DNA from: Thermaceae bacterium | GTDB lineage: Bacteria; Deinococcota; Deinococci; Deinococcales; Marinithermaceae | Length of the DNA stretch: 20,271 nt | Reading direction: 5' to 3' | Assembly: GCA_027023345.1 (NCBI GenBank) | Contig: JALVVO010000007.1 | Location: 1-20,271 of the forward strand | Shown: in pieces, positions 7,353 through 14,047 of the stretch | How positions within the stretch are numbered: the first letter of the stretch is position 1 | Layout of the letters: every line of letters starts with the position of its first letter | The notes under the pieces: generated by a model | Seen by the model: the letters and a program-made list of their open reading frames with translations, nothing else | The model's database searches: none | Told to the model about the DNA's origin: nothing | Program-made: the position numbers and the translations under genes

Positions 7353-8384
7353 ATGGGAAAACCTGGCGTTTCTAAGCTTCGGGACCTGCTAGAGAGGAAG
7401 CTTCGCCAGGAGCCCGGCCTCCTAAAGCGCTGGGCCGAGGAGGAAAAAGAGGTCGTTGGGCGTTTCGGCGCTGCCTTCGCGCCGGCCAACCTGGCCTCGC
7501 TCGAGCCCTCAACCCTCGAGGCCTTCCTTTACTACGAGAACAACCGCCACTGGAAGGGGATCTACCGGCACAAAAAGAAGCTGCTCGCCGACTTCGAGGC
7601 CACCCGGCGTGCGATCGGGGTCCTGGTGGATGAAAACCTCCCTCTTCCAGAGCGCTTCGACCAGGCCCTTGGCGCCGTGCCGGGCCTGGGCAAGGCCGTA
7701 GCCACCGCGATCTTACTGGTGGTGTACCCGGATCGCTACGGCGTTTGGAACCAGACCTCCGAAGAAGCCATGCAGCGCTTGGGTTTCTTGCCCGCGTTTC
7801 CCCGGGGGGCCACGGCGGGCCAGCGCTACCGGGCCATCAACGAACAGCTCAACACGCTGGCCCAGACGTTGGGCATCGATCTTTGGGCATTAGACGCCCT
7901 TTGGTACGAAGTGCTCTCGGAGCAGGAACCGGAGCTCGACGAAGCCCAGCCCAGCGAGGGCTTGCGCGTAGGGTTTCATTATGAAAATGCCCTGCGCGAC
8001 TTTCTCGTGGAAACCTGGGACAGCACCCAGCTAGGCCGGGACTGGGAACTCTACACCAAAGAGGGTGATCTGGTAGGGGTGGAATACCGGGCAGGGAAGG
8101 CGGGACGCATTGATCTTTTGGCCCGGCATCGGAGCGGCAAGGGTTGGCTGGTAGTGGAGCTCAAGCTCGGCCGGAGCAGTGACCGGGCGGTAGGGCAGTT
8201 GCTGCGGTACATGGGCTGGGTGGAAAGCCACCTGGCTGAGCCCGGCGAGGAGGTCGCGGGCGCCATCGTCGCCGAGTCCCTCGACGACCGGTTGCGTTAT
8301 GCCTTAAGGGCGCTCCGGGGCCGGAACGTCCAGGTCTTCCAATACCGAGTTCAGTTGGATTTACAACCGGCGGCGTTGGATTAG
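7353..8384 (+). CDS. HhH region fused to a NucS-like (PD-(D/E)XK) nuclease domain
   Basis: A 343-aa soluble protein. Residues 1-100 are charged and helical. Residues 105-145 hold a helix-hairpin-helix-like element (AVPGLGKAVATAILLVVYPD, then RYGVWNQTSEEAMQRLG), resembling DNA-contacting segments near McrB-type proteins. Residues 205-335 resemble the NucS/DUF91 nuclease core: D254 in GRIDLLARH, E269-x-K271 in WLVVELKLGRSSD, and Q282 and Y286 in GQLLRYMGWV. The D-15-E-x-K-11-Q spacing is close to that of archaeal NucS. A DNA endonuclease is likely; the target is unknown. The gene is less GC-rich than its surroundings (hand counts 38/60 at 7621-7680 and 34/60 at 8041-8100, against 47/60 at 9121-9180), with more A/T-ending codons, which suggests acquisition. 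It lies between mutY and a decayed gene. Confidence 0.8.
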   Translation: MGKPGVSKLRDLLERKLRQEPGLLKRWAEEEKEVVGRFGAAFAPANLASLEPSTLEAFLYYENNRHWKGIYRHKKKLLADFEATRRAIGVLVDENLPLPERFDQALGAVPGLGKAVATAILLVVYPDRYGVWNQTSEEAMQRLGFLPAFPRGATAGQRYRAINEQLNTLAQTLGIDLWALDALWYEVLSEQEPELDEAQPSEGLRVGFHYENALRDFLVETWDSTQLGRDWELYTKEGDLVGVEYRAGKAGRIDLLARHRSGKGWLVVELKLGRSSDRAVGQLLRYMGWVESHLAEPGEEVAGAIVAESLDDRLRYALRALRGRNVQVFQYRVQLDLQPAALD

Positions 8385-8408
8385 CATTGGCGATGGCCTT
8401 ATTGGCCT

Positions 8409-8722
8409 TCAACCTAGCTCCAAGAGGCGGCGGTGCTCGGTTCGCCTACGGCGGTCCTCGATCCCCGCTGCTTGCAGGGCTTGGGCGACGCGGTTGTTCT
8501 TGACCTCGAGCTGCAGCCAGACGGCCCTGGGCTTGGGCTTCAAGATCTTTTCCGACTCCGCGTTCGGCACCTCGCCGGGCGAGAGACGTCGAGCACGTCC
8601 GCCGGCTCGGGGATCGCGGAGCGGTCGGTCCGCGCCGGTTCGCCAGAGAGCACCCCGTGGGTGCCGAGGGCGAGGATTGCCCGAGCCCGGCGGAGGAGGC
8701 CCTGTATCGAGGCGTCGCCCAC
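8409..8722 (-). pseudogene. decayed CoA-binding (YccU-like) protein gene
   Basis: Read on the minus strand from GTG at 8722, the first frame gives QGLLRRARAILALGTH, matching the N-terminal strand of CoA-binding proteins. It then jumps, with about 40 expected residues missing (the CoA pocket), to IPEPADVLDVSRPA, which matches the family's 'EPVDILDVFRP' strand, and soon stops. A frame change near 8570 resumes the family pattern with ILKPKPRAVWLQLEV and NNRVAQALQAAGIEDR, ending EHRRLLELG before TGA at 8409. The order and content fit a single CoA-binding gene with an internal deletion, a frameshift and another small deletion near the end. From memory, T. thermophilus carries an intact CoA-binding gene close to mutY and small-form GidA, so this looks like the relic of an ancestral neighbour. 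Confidence 0.72.
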
Positions 8723-8729
8723 GTTCCCG

Positions 8730-8735
8730 AGCCTA
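8730..8735 (-). promoter_or_regulatory. relic leaderless -10 box of the CoA-binding pseudogene
   Basis: TAGGCT on the minus strand, then 7 nt, then GTG at 8722: the same layout as the active genes, so the start region of the pseudogene appears intact. Confidence 0.35.
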
Positions 8736-8771
8736 CCCCAAGACGGCCGGCGGAAACGGGAAGGGGTTCGG

Positions 8772-8777
8772 TATCAT
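8772..8777 (+). promoter_or_regulatory. leaderless -10 box for the envelope/ugp-like operon
   Basis: TATCAT, then 7 nt (CGGGGGC), then ATG at 8785, with no Shine-Dalgarno sequence. It would drive the five-gene run to 12887. Confidence 0.5.
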
Positions 8778-8784
8778 CGGGGGC

Positions 8785-9315
8785 ATGAGGCGAGTTCTGG
8801 GGTTCTTCTTGCTATTTGCCTTGGCTTTGGCCGCGCCCCCGCCCTTCCCCGAGAACGCGGCGGGGATCGGCTACCGCCACCCCGGGGCCGGGGTGCTCTC
8901 GGCGGGGGCGGTGCTGCCCTTCGCCCCGCTCGGACTCGAAAGCGGGGCCAGCCTCTACCTGGCGGCGGACCCCGGCCTCCGGGCGGCGGAGGGGTACCTG
9001 AGCCTCAATCTTTTGGTCTTCCCGGGCCTCGCGGTGGGGCCGGCCTTCGGCGAGGCCGGGGGGTTTTTGCGGCTGGATGGGGTGAAGGACGCGGCAGGCT
9101 TCGGCCTCGGCCTGGCCCTCGGGCTTTCCGGGGGGCTCGAGCTCGACGCGCCCCTGCCCCTCGCCCTCTTCGCCCAGGCCGGGCCCGGCTACCTCCGGGG
9201 CTTCCGCCTCGCCTGGGGGGTAGGGCTCAGGGCCTACCCCGCCGAGCCGCTCGCGATCGAGCTCGGGGCCGACGACCGGCTGGGGCTTTACGCCACCCTG
9301 CTCTACCTGTGGTGA
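8785..9315 (+). CDS. small secreted protein, probably an outer-membrane beta-barrel
   Basis: A 176-aa protein with a clear signal peptide (MRRVLGFFLLFALALA, cleavage probably before APPPFP). The mature part alternates hydrophobic and small/polar residues in about eight short segments (YLSLNLLVFPGLAVGPAF, AGFGLGLALGLSGGLELD, FRLAWGVGLRAYP) and ends in LYATLLYLW. An aromatic last residue is typical of outer-membrane barrels. The barrel is inferred from pattern; I recognise no named family. ATG 8785 is chosen because it starts the signal peptide and follows a TATCAT box by 7 nt. The TGA stop overlaps the next gene's GTG (GTGA), so it is coupled to the importer permeases. Confidence 0.72.
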   Translation: MRRVLGFFLLFALALAAPPPFPENAAGIGYRHPGAGVLSAGAVLPFAPLGLESGASLYLAADPGLRAAEGYLSLNLLVFPGLAVGPAFGEAGGFLRLDGVKDAAGFGLGLALGLSGGLELDAPLPLALFAQAGPGYLRGFRLAWGVGLRAYPAEPLAIELGADDRLGLYATLLYLW

Positions 9316-10157
9316 GGGGGCTTCGCTTCCGCCGGATCGAGCACGGGCTCTTCGCCCTGCCCGCGCTGGGCTTTTTGGGCGTTTTCTTCTTCTACCCCTT
9401 CCTTGAGGTCCTGCGCTTTTCCACCTGGCGTTGGTCGGGGCTCCGGGCCCCCGAGCCGGTGGGGCTCAAGAACTACGCCGAGCTCTTTGCCGACCCGCTC
9501 TTTTGGCAGAGCGTCAAGGCCACCTTCCTCTTCGCCCTCTGGGTGCTGCCGAGCTTCCTTTTGCTTTCGATCCTGATCGCGCTCTTGATCGAGGGGCAGC
9601 GGTACGAGCGGTTCGTCAAGGGGGCGCTCTTCTTGCCGGGGCTGGTGACGGTGGGGGCGGCGAGCACCGCCTGGTACACCCTGCTCGCCCCCGACTACGG
9701 GGCCCTCGCCGCGTTCCTGCCCGTCCCCGCCTGGGACCAGGAACCCTTCTGGGCGATGGCGATGGTCGTGGCCTTCACCCTCTGGCGCTACCTCGGCTAC
9801 GGGGTCCTGGTGGTGAGCGCCCACCTGAAGGCGATTCCCCCGGAGCTCGTCGAGGCTGCCCGGGTGGACGGGGCGCGGCCCTTCGAGGTCACCCGCTACG
9901 TGGTCCTGCCCCTTCTTCGCCCGGCGGTGCTCTTCCTGCTGGTGGTGGGCTCGGTGCTCGCGCTGCAGTCCTACGTCGCCGTCTTCCTGCTCACCCGCGG
10001 GGGGCCCTTCGGCGCCACCAGGGTGCTCGGCTACTTCATCTACGAGCTCGGCTTCGAGAACTTCCGGCTCGGCTACGCCGCCGCCGCCACCGTGGTCCTC
10101 CTCGCCCTCACCCTCTTCGTGGCCTGGGCCCAGGGCCGGCTCTTGGAGGAGCGATGA
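9312..10157 (+). CDS. ugpA: ABC importer permease, UgpA/MalF-like
   Basis: A 281-aa inner-membrane permease of the carbohydrate/glycerophosphate class (CUT1) with six expected helices. The ATPase-coupling EAA loop is at residues 181-201 (EAARVDGARPFEVTRYVVLP). The N-terminus IEHGLFALPALGFLGVFFFY and the later LTRGGPFGATRVLGYFIYE are typical of UgpA-like subunits. The start is GTG at 9312, overlapping the preceding TGA by 4 nt; GTG at 9309 is equally possible. The next gene starts inside its stop (ATGA), so the two permeases are made in a 1:1 coupled fashion. The ugp assignment rests mainly on the binding protein downstream. Confidence 0.85.
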   Translation: MRGLRFRRIEHGLFALPALGFLGVFFFYPFLEVLRFSTWRWSGLRAPEPVGLKNYAELFADPLFWQSVKATFLFALWVLPSFLLLSILIALLIEGQRYERFVKGALFLPGLVTVGAASTAWYTLLAPDYGALAAFLPVPAWDQEPFWAMAMVVAFTLWRYLGYGVLVVSAHLKAIPPELVEAARVDGARPFEVTRYVVLPLLRPAVLFLLVVGSVLALQSYVAVFLLTRGGPFGATRVLGYFIYELGFENFRLGYAAAATVVLLALTLFVAWAQGRLLEER

Positions 10158-10924
10158 GGCACGCGCTCGTTCTCGTGATCGTCCTCGCCGTGCTGCTGCC
10201 CTTCTTCTGGATGGCCTACGCCGCCTTCTTGCCCCCCGAGATCGTCTACTCCGGCGACCTCCGCTCGGGGTTTGGCTTCACCCTGGAGAACCTGAAGAAG
10301 CTCGCGCCGGAGGGGTTCTGGCCCCGGCTCTTCTTCTCTCTTTGGGTCTCGGGGGCGGTGGCGCTGGCCCAGGTCCTGACCGCGCTCCTCGCCGCCTACG
10401 CGCTCTGGAACGGGCTTAGGCTCTGGGCGGTCTTCCTCTTCACCCTGGCGATCCCCGCCGAGCTCCTCCTGGTGCCGCTTTTCGGCGTTTTGCACCAGCT
10501 CCACCTGCTCGACACCCCCTGGGCCCTGGTGCTCCCCTTCGTGGCCAGCCCCTTCACCGTGCTGCTCGTCTTCCAGGCGATGCGCGCGCTCCCTTACGCC
10601 CTGGTCGAGGCCGCCCGCATCGACGGCGCCGGCGAGGGGCGGATCCTCTTCTCGGTGGTGGCGCCGCTCGTCTTCCCCAACCTGGTGGCCGCCGGGGTGC
10701 TCGCCTTCGCCGCCCACTGGAACCTGGTGCTCTTCCCCCGGGTGGCGGTGGGGGAGCGCTACTGGACGCTCCAGGTCTGGATCGCCGACCTCACCCGCCG
10801 CTACCCCGCCGACTGGGGGCTGCTCTCGGCGGCGGCGCTCCTCTCGACCCTGCCGCTGCTTTTGCTCTACCTGCTCTTCGAGCGGAAGATCGTGGAAACC
10901 TTCGAGGGAAGCGTGAAAGGATAG
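10154..10924 (+). CDS. ugpE: ABC importer permease, UgpE/MalG-like
   Basis: A 256-aa CUT1-class permease, the partner of the preceding subunit. The EAA loop is at residues 152-172 (EAARIDGAGEGRILFSVVAP), followed by FPNLVAAGVLAFAAHWN, the usual helix after the loop (normally ending with W-N-x-x). The N-terminus begins directly with the first membrane helix (ALVLVIVLAVLLPFFWMAYA). The protein is slightly short for UgpE (about 280 aa) because the cytoplasmic N-terminal tail is lacking. ATG at 10154 overlaps the upstream stop by 4 nt. No ATPase gene follows. Confidence 0.87.
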   Translation: MRHALVLVIVLAVLLPFFWMAYAAFLPPEIVYSGDLRSGFGFTLENLKKLAPEGFWPRLFFSLWVSGAVALAQVLTALLAAYALWNGLRLWAVFLFTLAIPAELLLVPLFGVLHQLHLLDTPWALVLPFVASPFTVLLVFQAMRALPYALVEAARIDGAGEGRILFSVVAPLVFPNLVAAGVLAFAAHWNLVLFPRVAVGERYWTLQVWIADLTRRYPADWGLLSAAALLSTLPLLLLYLLFERKIVETFEGSVKG

Positions 10925-10929
10925 GAACC

Positions 10930-12123
10930 ATGCGGAAGCTCTTCGTGCTGGTCTTTCTCTTCGGGGCCGCGCTCGCGCAGGTCGAGGTGCCCTTTTGGCA
11001 CGCGATGGACGGGCCCGCCGGCCGCCAGATCGAGGCCTTCGCCCAGGCGTTCAACGCCGAGCAGTCCGAGTTCCGGGTCGTTCCCCGCTACGTCGGCGAC
11101 TACCGCGAGGCCGAGACCCGGCTGATCGCCGCCCTTAGGACCGGGACCCAGCCGGTCCTCTACCAGGCCGAGATCGCCTTCTTCCCCCGCCTCGTCGCCG
11201 AGGGCCGGGCGGTGCCTCTGGACGGCCGGCTTGGGCTCGACCGCGAGACGGTCGAGGACTTCTACCCCGCGGTCTGGGCCTACGGGGTGATGAACGGCCG
11301 GCGCTACGGCCTTCCCTTCAACACCTCGACGCCGGTGCTCTTCTTCAACGCGAGCGCCTTCCGTACCAAGGGCGTGAAGGCGCCCCGGGACTGGGCCGAG
11401 TTCGAGGCCGCGGCGAAGAGGCTCTCCGACCGGCGGCGCAAGGGGTATATCGCGGTGCTCGAGTCCTGGACCTTCGAGGCCATGGTGACGAGCCGCGGCG
11501 GGAGCCTGGTCACCGAGGACGGCCGCCCCAACTTCGACTCGAAGGAGGCGGTGGAGGCGCTCGCCATGCTCCACCGCATGGCCAAGGCCCGCACCCTGAT
11601 CCCACGGCGGCTCGCCGAGGCCCAGTTCGCCCTGCTCGACTTCGTCCGCACCAAGGGGATGATGGTCTTCGCCTCGATCGCCAACTGGCCGGCGGCGGAG
11701 GACTACTCCTTCGCCTTCGACCTGGGGGTGGCCCCGGTGCCCCGGGAGCCTGGGGGCAAGGTGCCGATGGGCGGGGCCCAGCTCGTGGTCCTTAAGGGCG
11801 CGAGCGAGCGGCAGGTGGCGGGGGCGGTGGCCTTCTGGAAGTTCCTGATGCGGCCGGAGAACATCGCCCGCTGGGTGGAGGCGAGCTACTACGTGCCGGT
11901 GCGGAAGAGCGCCCTGCCCCACCTCGAGGCCTTCTACGCCGAGAACCCCTACCGCAAGGCGGCCTTCGAACAGCTCGCCTACGCCGTGCCCCGTCCCCGG
12001 GTGCCGGAGTTCGTGGTCTGGCGCGTCTACCTCGAGGAGGCGCTGGAGAAGAGCGTCAAGGGCGGGGTGGATCCCCGGGTGGCGCTCGAGGAGGCCCAGC
12101 GAAAGGCGTTGGAGGCCCGGTGA
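10930..12123 (+). CDS. ugpB: UgpB-like periplasmic substrate-binding protein
   Basis: A 397-aa extracytoplasmic binding protein with signal peptide MRKLFVLVFLFGAALA, cleaved before QVEV; there is no lipobox cysteine. Compared with E. coli UgpB from memory, the landmarks align well: VEVPFWHAMDG (TTIPFWHSMEG), VVPRYVGDY (IVPTYKGNY), LYQAEIA with E81, YGLPFNTSTPVLFFN with S133, MGGAQLVVL and YYVPVRKSAL. Many phosphoglycerol-contacting positions (Y58, E81, S133, W180, G281-G282, Y320/Y321) have plausible counterparts. Glycerol-3-phosphate or a glycerophosphodiester is therefore the likely ligand, which is inference. It follows ugpE by 5 nt with an AAGGATAGGA ribosome site and overlaps the next gene by 4 nt (GTGA). 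Confidence 0.87.
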   Translation: MRKLFVLVFLFGAALAQVEVPFWHAMDGPAGRQIEAFAQAFNAEQSEFRVVPRYVGDYREAETRLIAALRTGTQPVLYQAEIAFFPRLVAEGRAVPLDGRLGLDRETVEDFYPAVWAYGVMNGRRYGLPFNTSTPVLFFNASAFRTKGVKAPRDWAEFEAAAKRLSDRRRKGYIAVLESWTFEAMVTSRGGSLVTEDGRPNFDSKEAVEALAMLHRMAKARTLIPRRLAEAQFALLDFVRTKGMMVFASIANWPAAEDYSFAFDLGVAPVPREPGGKVPMGGAQLVVLKGASERQVAGAVAFWKFLMRPENIARWVEASYYVPVRKSALPHLEAFYAENPYRKAAFEQLAYAVPRPRVPEFVVWRVYLEEALEKSVKGGVDPRVALEEAQRKALEAR

Positions 12124-12887
12124 GGTTCTTCTTTAGCCCCATAGACGCCGAGCTCCTCGACCTCGAGGCCGCCTTCCAGCTCGCCGCCGAGCTCGAGATG
12201 GGGCTCGAGCTCCCCTTCGACCTCTTCGAGGCGGTCCCCGGGCTGCCCGGGGCCGGGGAGGTGCGGGCGCTCGCCCGCCGCTACGGGGTCGAGCTCACCG
12301 TGCACCTTCCCTTCGCCGACCTGAACCTGGCCTCGCTCTTCCCCAAGAGCTACCGGGTGGCGCTCGAGCGTACCCGGGACGGCCTGGCCTTCGCCGAGGG
12401 GGTGGGGGCGCGGGTGGCGGTGCTCCACACCGGAAGCGTTCCCGTGCGGCATCCGCTGGTGCTCGAGGCCGCCTGGGCCCGGATGGAGGAGGCGCTTTCC
12501 ACCCTCCGCCCGCTCCCCGTTCCGGTGGCGGTGGAGAACCTCGCCCTCGACGAGCGCGACCTCGTGCAAGGCCCCGACGAGCTCGGGCGGCTGCTCGATC
12601 GCTTCCCCGAGTACGGCTTCTGCCTCGACTTCAGCCACGCCTTCGTCGAGGGGGGCGAGGCGCGGGTCGCCGCCTACCTCGACCGGCTCGGCGACCGGCT
12701 CCTCCACCTGCACGTAAACGACACTCCCGGCGACCGCGACCGGCACCTGCCGGTGGGGGAAGGGGGTATCCCCTATCGCCGGCTGAAGCCCCCGCGCCTA
12801 CCGGAGACCGCCACCTTCGAGGTGCGGGGCCAGGGGCCCGCGCTCGTCGCCAGCCAAGAGCGCCTCCGCGCCGCCTGGGACATTTGA
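12120..12887 (+). CDS. endonuclease-IV-fold TIM-barrel metalloenzyme
   Basis: A 255-aa soluble protein of the AP-endonuclease-2/xylose-isomerase-like TIM-barrel superfamily (COG1082 type). Residues in positions matching all nine zinc ligands of endonuclease IV can be picked out: H62 (TVHLPF), H103 (VLHTG), E139 (AVENL), D170 and H173 (CLDFSH), H198 (LHLHVND), D207 and H209 (DRDRHLPVGEGGI) and E234 (TFEVRG). It is either a sugar-phosphate isomerase-like enzyme or a phosphodiesterase. The operon, where E. coli has the glycerophosphodiesterase UgpQ, makes the second attractive, but this is inference. The start is GTG at 12120, overlapping the ugpB stop by 4 nt. It is the last gene of the run. 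Confidence 0.82.
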   Translation: MRFFFSPIDAELLDLEAAFQLAAELEMGLELPFDLFEAVPGLPGAGEVRALARRYGVELTVHLPFADLNLASLFPKSYRVALERTRDGLAFAEGVGARVAVLHTGSVPVRHPLVLEAAWARMEEALSTLRPLPVPVAVENLALDERDLVQGPDELGRLLDRFPEYGFCLDFSHAFVEGGEARVAAYLDRLGDRLLHLHVNDTPGDRDRHLPVGEGGIPYRRLKPPRLPETATFEVRGQGPALVASQERLRAAWDI

Positions 12888-12976
12888 CCCAAGAATCCTT
12901 CGCTAAGTTTCCTTAGGGTGCGGCTCCCGCGCCTTTGCAATCCTGGTATCTTGGGCTAGGAGCTAGGAGGAGGGTT
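12888..12976 (+). promoter_or_regulatory. fbc operon promoter and ribosome-site region
   Basis: This 89-nt gap separates the ugp-like operon from fbcC. TATCTT at 12947-12952 is preceded by TGG, giving an extended -10 (TGnTATCTT); transcription would begin near 12959. A strong Shine-Dalgarno stretch TAGGAGGAGGG (12964-12974) lies just before ATG 12977. TTGACC (12884-12889) and TAAGTT (12904-12909) form a second, poorly spaced candidate (14 nt apart). A small palindrome CTAAG-TTTC-CTTAG at 12903-12916 lacks a T tract. Confidence 0.4.
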
Positions 12977-14038
12977 ATGAATCCAAAGGTTGAGCGGATC
13001 GAGGTCTACGTCGACGAGGCCAAGGAGCCGGTCCAGGTCCTGACCCAGCCGCCCTTCGAGGTGGAGCTGGATACCCGCACGCTCCCCGACGGCGAGCACC
13101 GCCTGCGGATCGTCACCGTCTTCAAGGACGGGAGCCGCGAGGAGCGCGAGCTGCCCTTCGAGGTGGACAACCTCCCCGACGCCTTCGTGGACGGCATCGA
13201 CGAGGGCCAGCGGGTGCGGGGCCAGGTCCGCTTCAACGTGCTCGTGGGCGACTACGACAAGCCCAAGGGCCCGGCCGGGGCCTCGGCCTGGCTCTACGTG
13301 CTCTCGACGGTGCTGGTCCTGACGCTGGTCTGGATCTTCTTCGCGGTGAGCCCCACCGCTGAGAAGGCTGCGGCTCAGATGGCCGCGGGCGTCGGGAAGG
13401 CCGAGGCGGCGGCCCCGGCAGGCGGCGGCGCCCCGGTGGACCAGGCGCTCTTTGAAAAGGGCAAGGAGATCTACGCCGCCCAGTGCGCCTCCTGCCACCA
13501 GGCCGACGGCAAGGGGCTCCCCGGCGTCTTCCCCGCCCTCGCCGGCAGCCAGGTCGTGGCCGACGTGAAGGCGGCACTCGAGAAGATCACCAAGGGCGGC
13601 AACGGCATGCCCGCCTTCAACCAGCTCTCGCCCGAGGAGCTCGCCGCCATCCTCACCTACATCCGCAACGACTTCGGCAACAGCTTCGGCGGCGTGAGCG
13701 TGGACGAGGTGAAGAAGCTCCTGGGCGGCGGCGAGGCCGCGGCCCCGGCGGTGGACGAGGGGCTCCTCGCCGAGGGCGAGCAGGTCTACATGCAAAACTG
13801 CGCCTCCTGCCACCAGCCGGACGGCTCCGGCATGGCCCCCATGTTCCCGGCGCTCAAGGGCAACGCCAACCTCGAGGACGCCAAGCTCGTAATCGAGCGC
13901 ATCTTGAAGGGCAAGGGCGCGATGCCGGCGTTCGCCCAACTCAGCGACCGGCAGGTGGCGGCGGTCGCCACCTTCGTTCGGGCCAAGCTCAACGACTTCG
14001 GCCCGGTGAGCGAGGACGAGGTCAAGGCGCTCCGCTAG
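12977..14038 (+). CDS. fbcC: cytochrome c1 subunit of the bc complex, dihaem, FbcC
   Basis: A 353-aa membrane-anchored dihaem cytochrome c. Residues 1-100 form a beta-rich Ig-like domain (VEVYV-type strands, VELDTRTLPDGEHRLRIV). One membrane helix spans about 104-124. An alanine-rich linker and two cytochrome c domains follow: CASCH at 170-174 with probable axial Met 211 (GNGMPAF), and CASCH at 275-279 with Met 316 (KGAMPAF). Without a cleavable signal peptide, the N-domain should face the cytoplasm and the haems the periplasm. The two c domains look like a tandem duplication. Electrons pass from the Rieske centre to these haems and on to a soluble cytochrome or terminal oxidase. The start ATG at 12977 has a near-perfect ribosome site. 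It is the first gene of fbcCXFB. Confidence 0.92.
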   Translation: MNPKVERIEVYVDEAKEPVQVLTQPPFEVELDTRTLPDGEHRLRIVTVFKDGSREERELPFEVDNLPDAFVDGIDEGQRVRGQVRFNVLVGDYDKPKGPAGASAWLYVLSTVLVLTLVWIFFAVSPTAEKAAAQMAAGVGKAEAAAPAGGGAPVDQALFEKGKEIYAAQCASCHQADGKGLPGVFPALAGSQVVADVKAALEKITKGGNGMPAFNQLSPEELAAILTYIRNDFGNSFGGVSVDEVKKLLGGGEAAAPAVDEGLLAEGEQVYMQNCASCHQPDGSGMAPMFPALKGNANLEDAKLVIERILKGKGAMPAFAQLSDRQVAAVATFVRAKLNDFGPVSEDEVKALR

Positions 14039-14047
14039 GGGGAGGGT

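Noticed and set aside
7316..7489. A longer MutY start at 7489 or 7354
   Set aside because: The added residues would overlap the first codons of the divergent nuclease gene and do not resemble MutY; GTG 7315 has a TACCTT box at the expected 6-nt distance.
8385..8784. Possible insertion sequence remnant next to the nuclease gene
   Set aside because: I found no transposase-like translation, terminal inverted repeats or target duplication; the content is explained by the CoA-binding pseudogene and two promoter boxes.
8433..9311. A long N-terminal extension of the UgpA-like permease
   Set aside because: It covers the secreted protein gene in another frame and has no permease character; the permease fold begins at GTG 9309/9312.
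12903..12916. CTAAG-TTTC-CTTAG palindrome as a terminator of the ugp-like operon
   Set aside because: The stem is only 5 bp and no T tract follows, so it is too weak to call.
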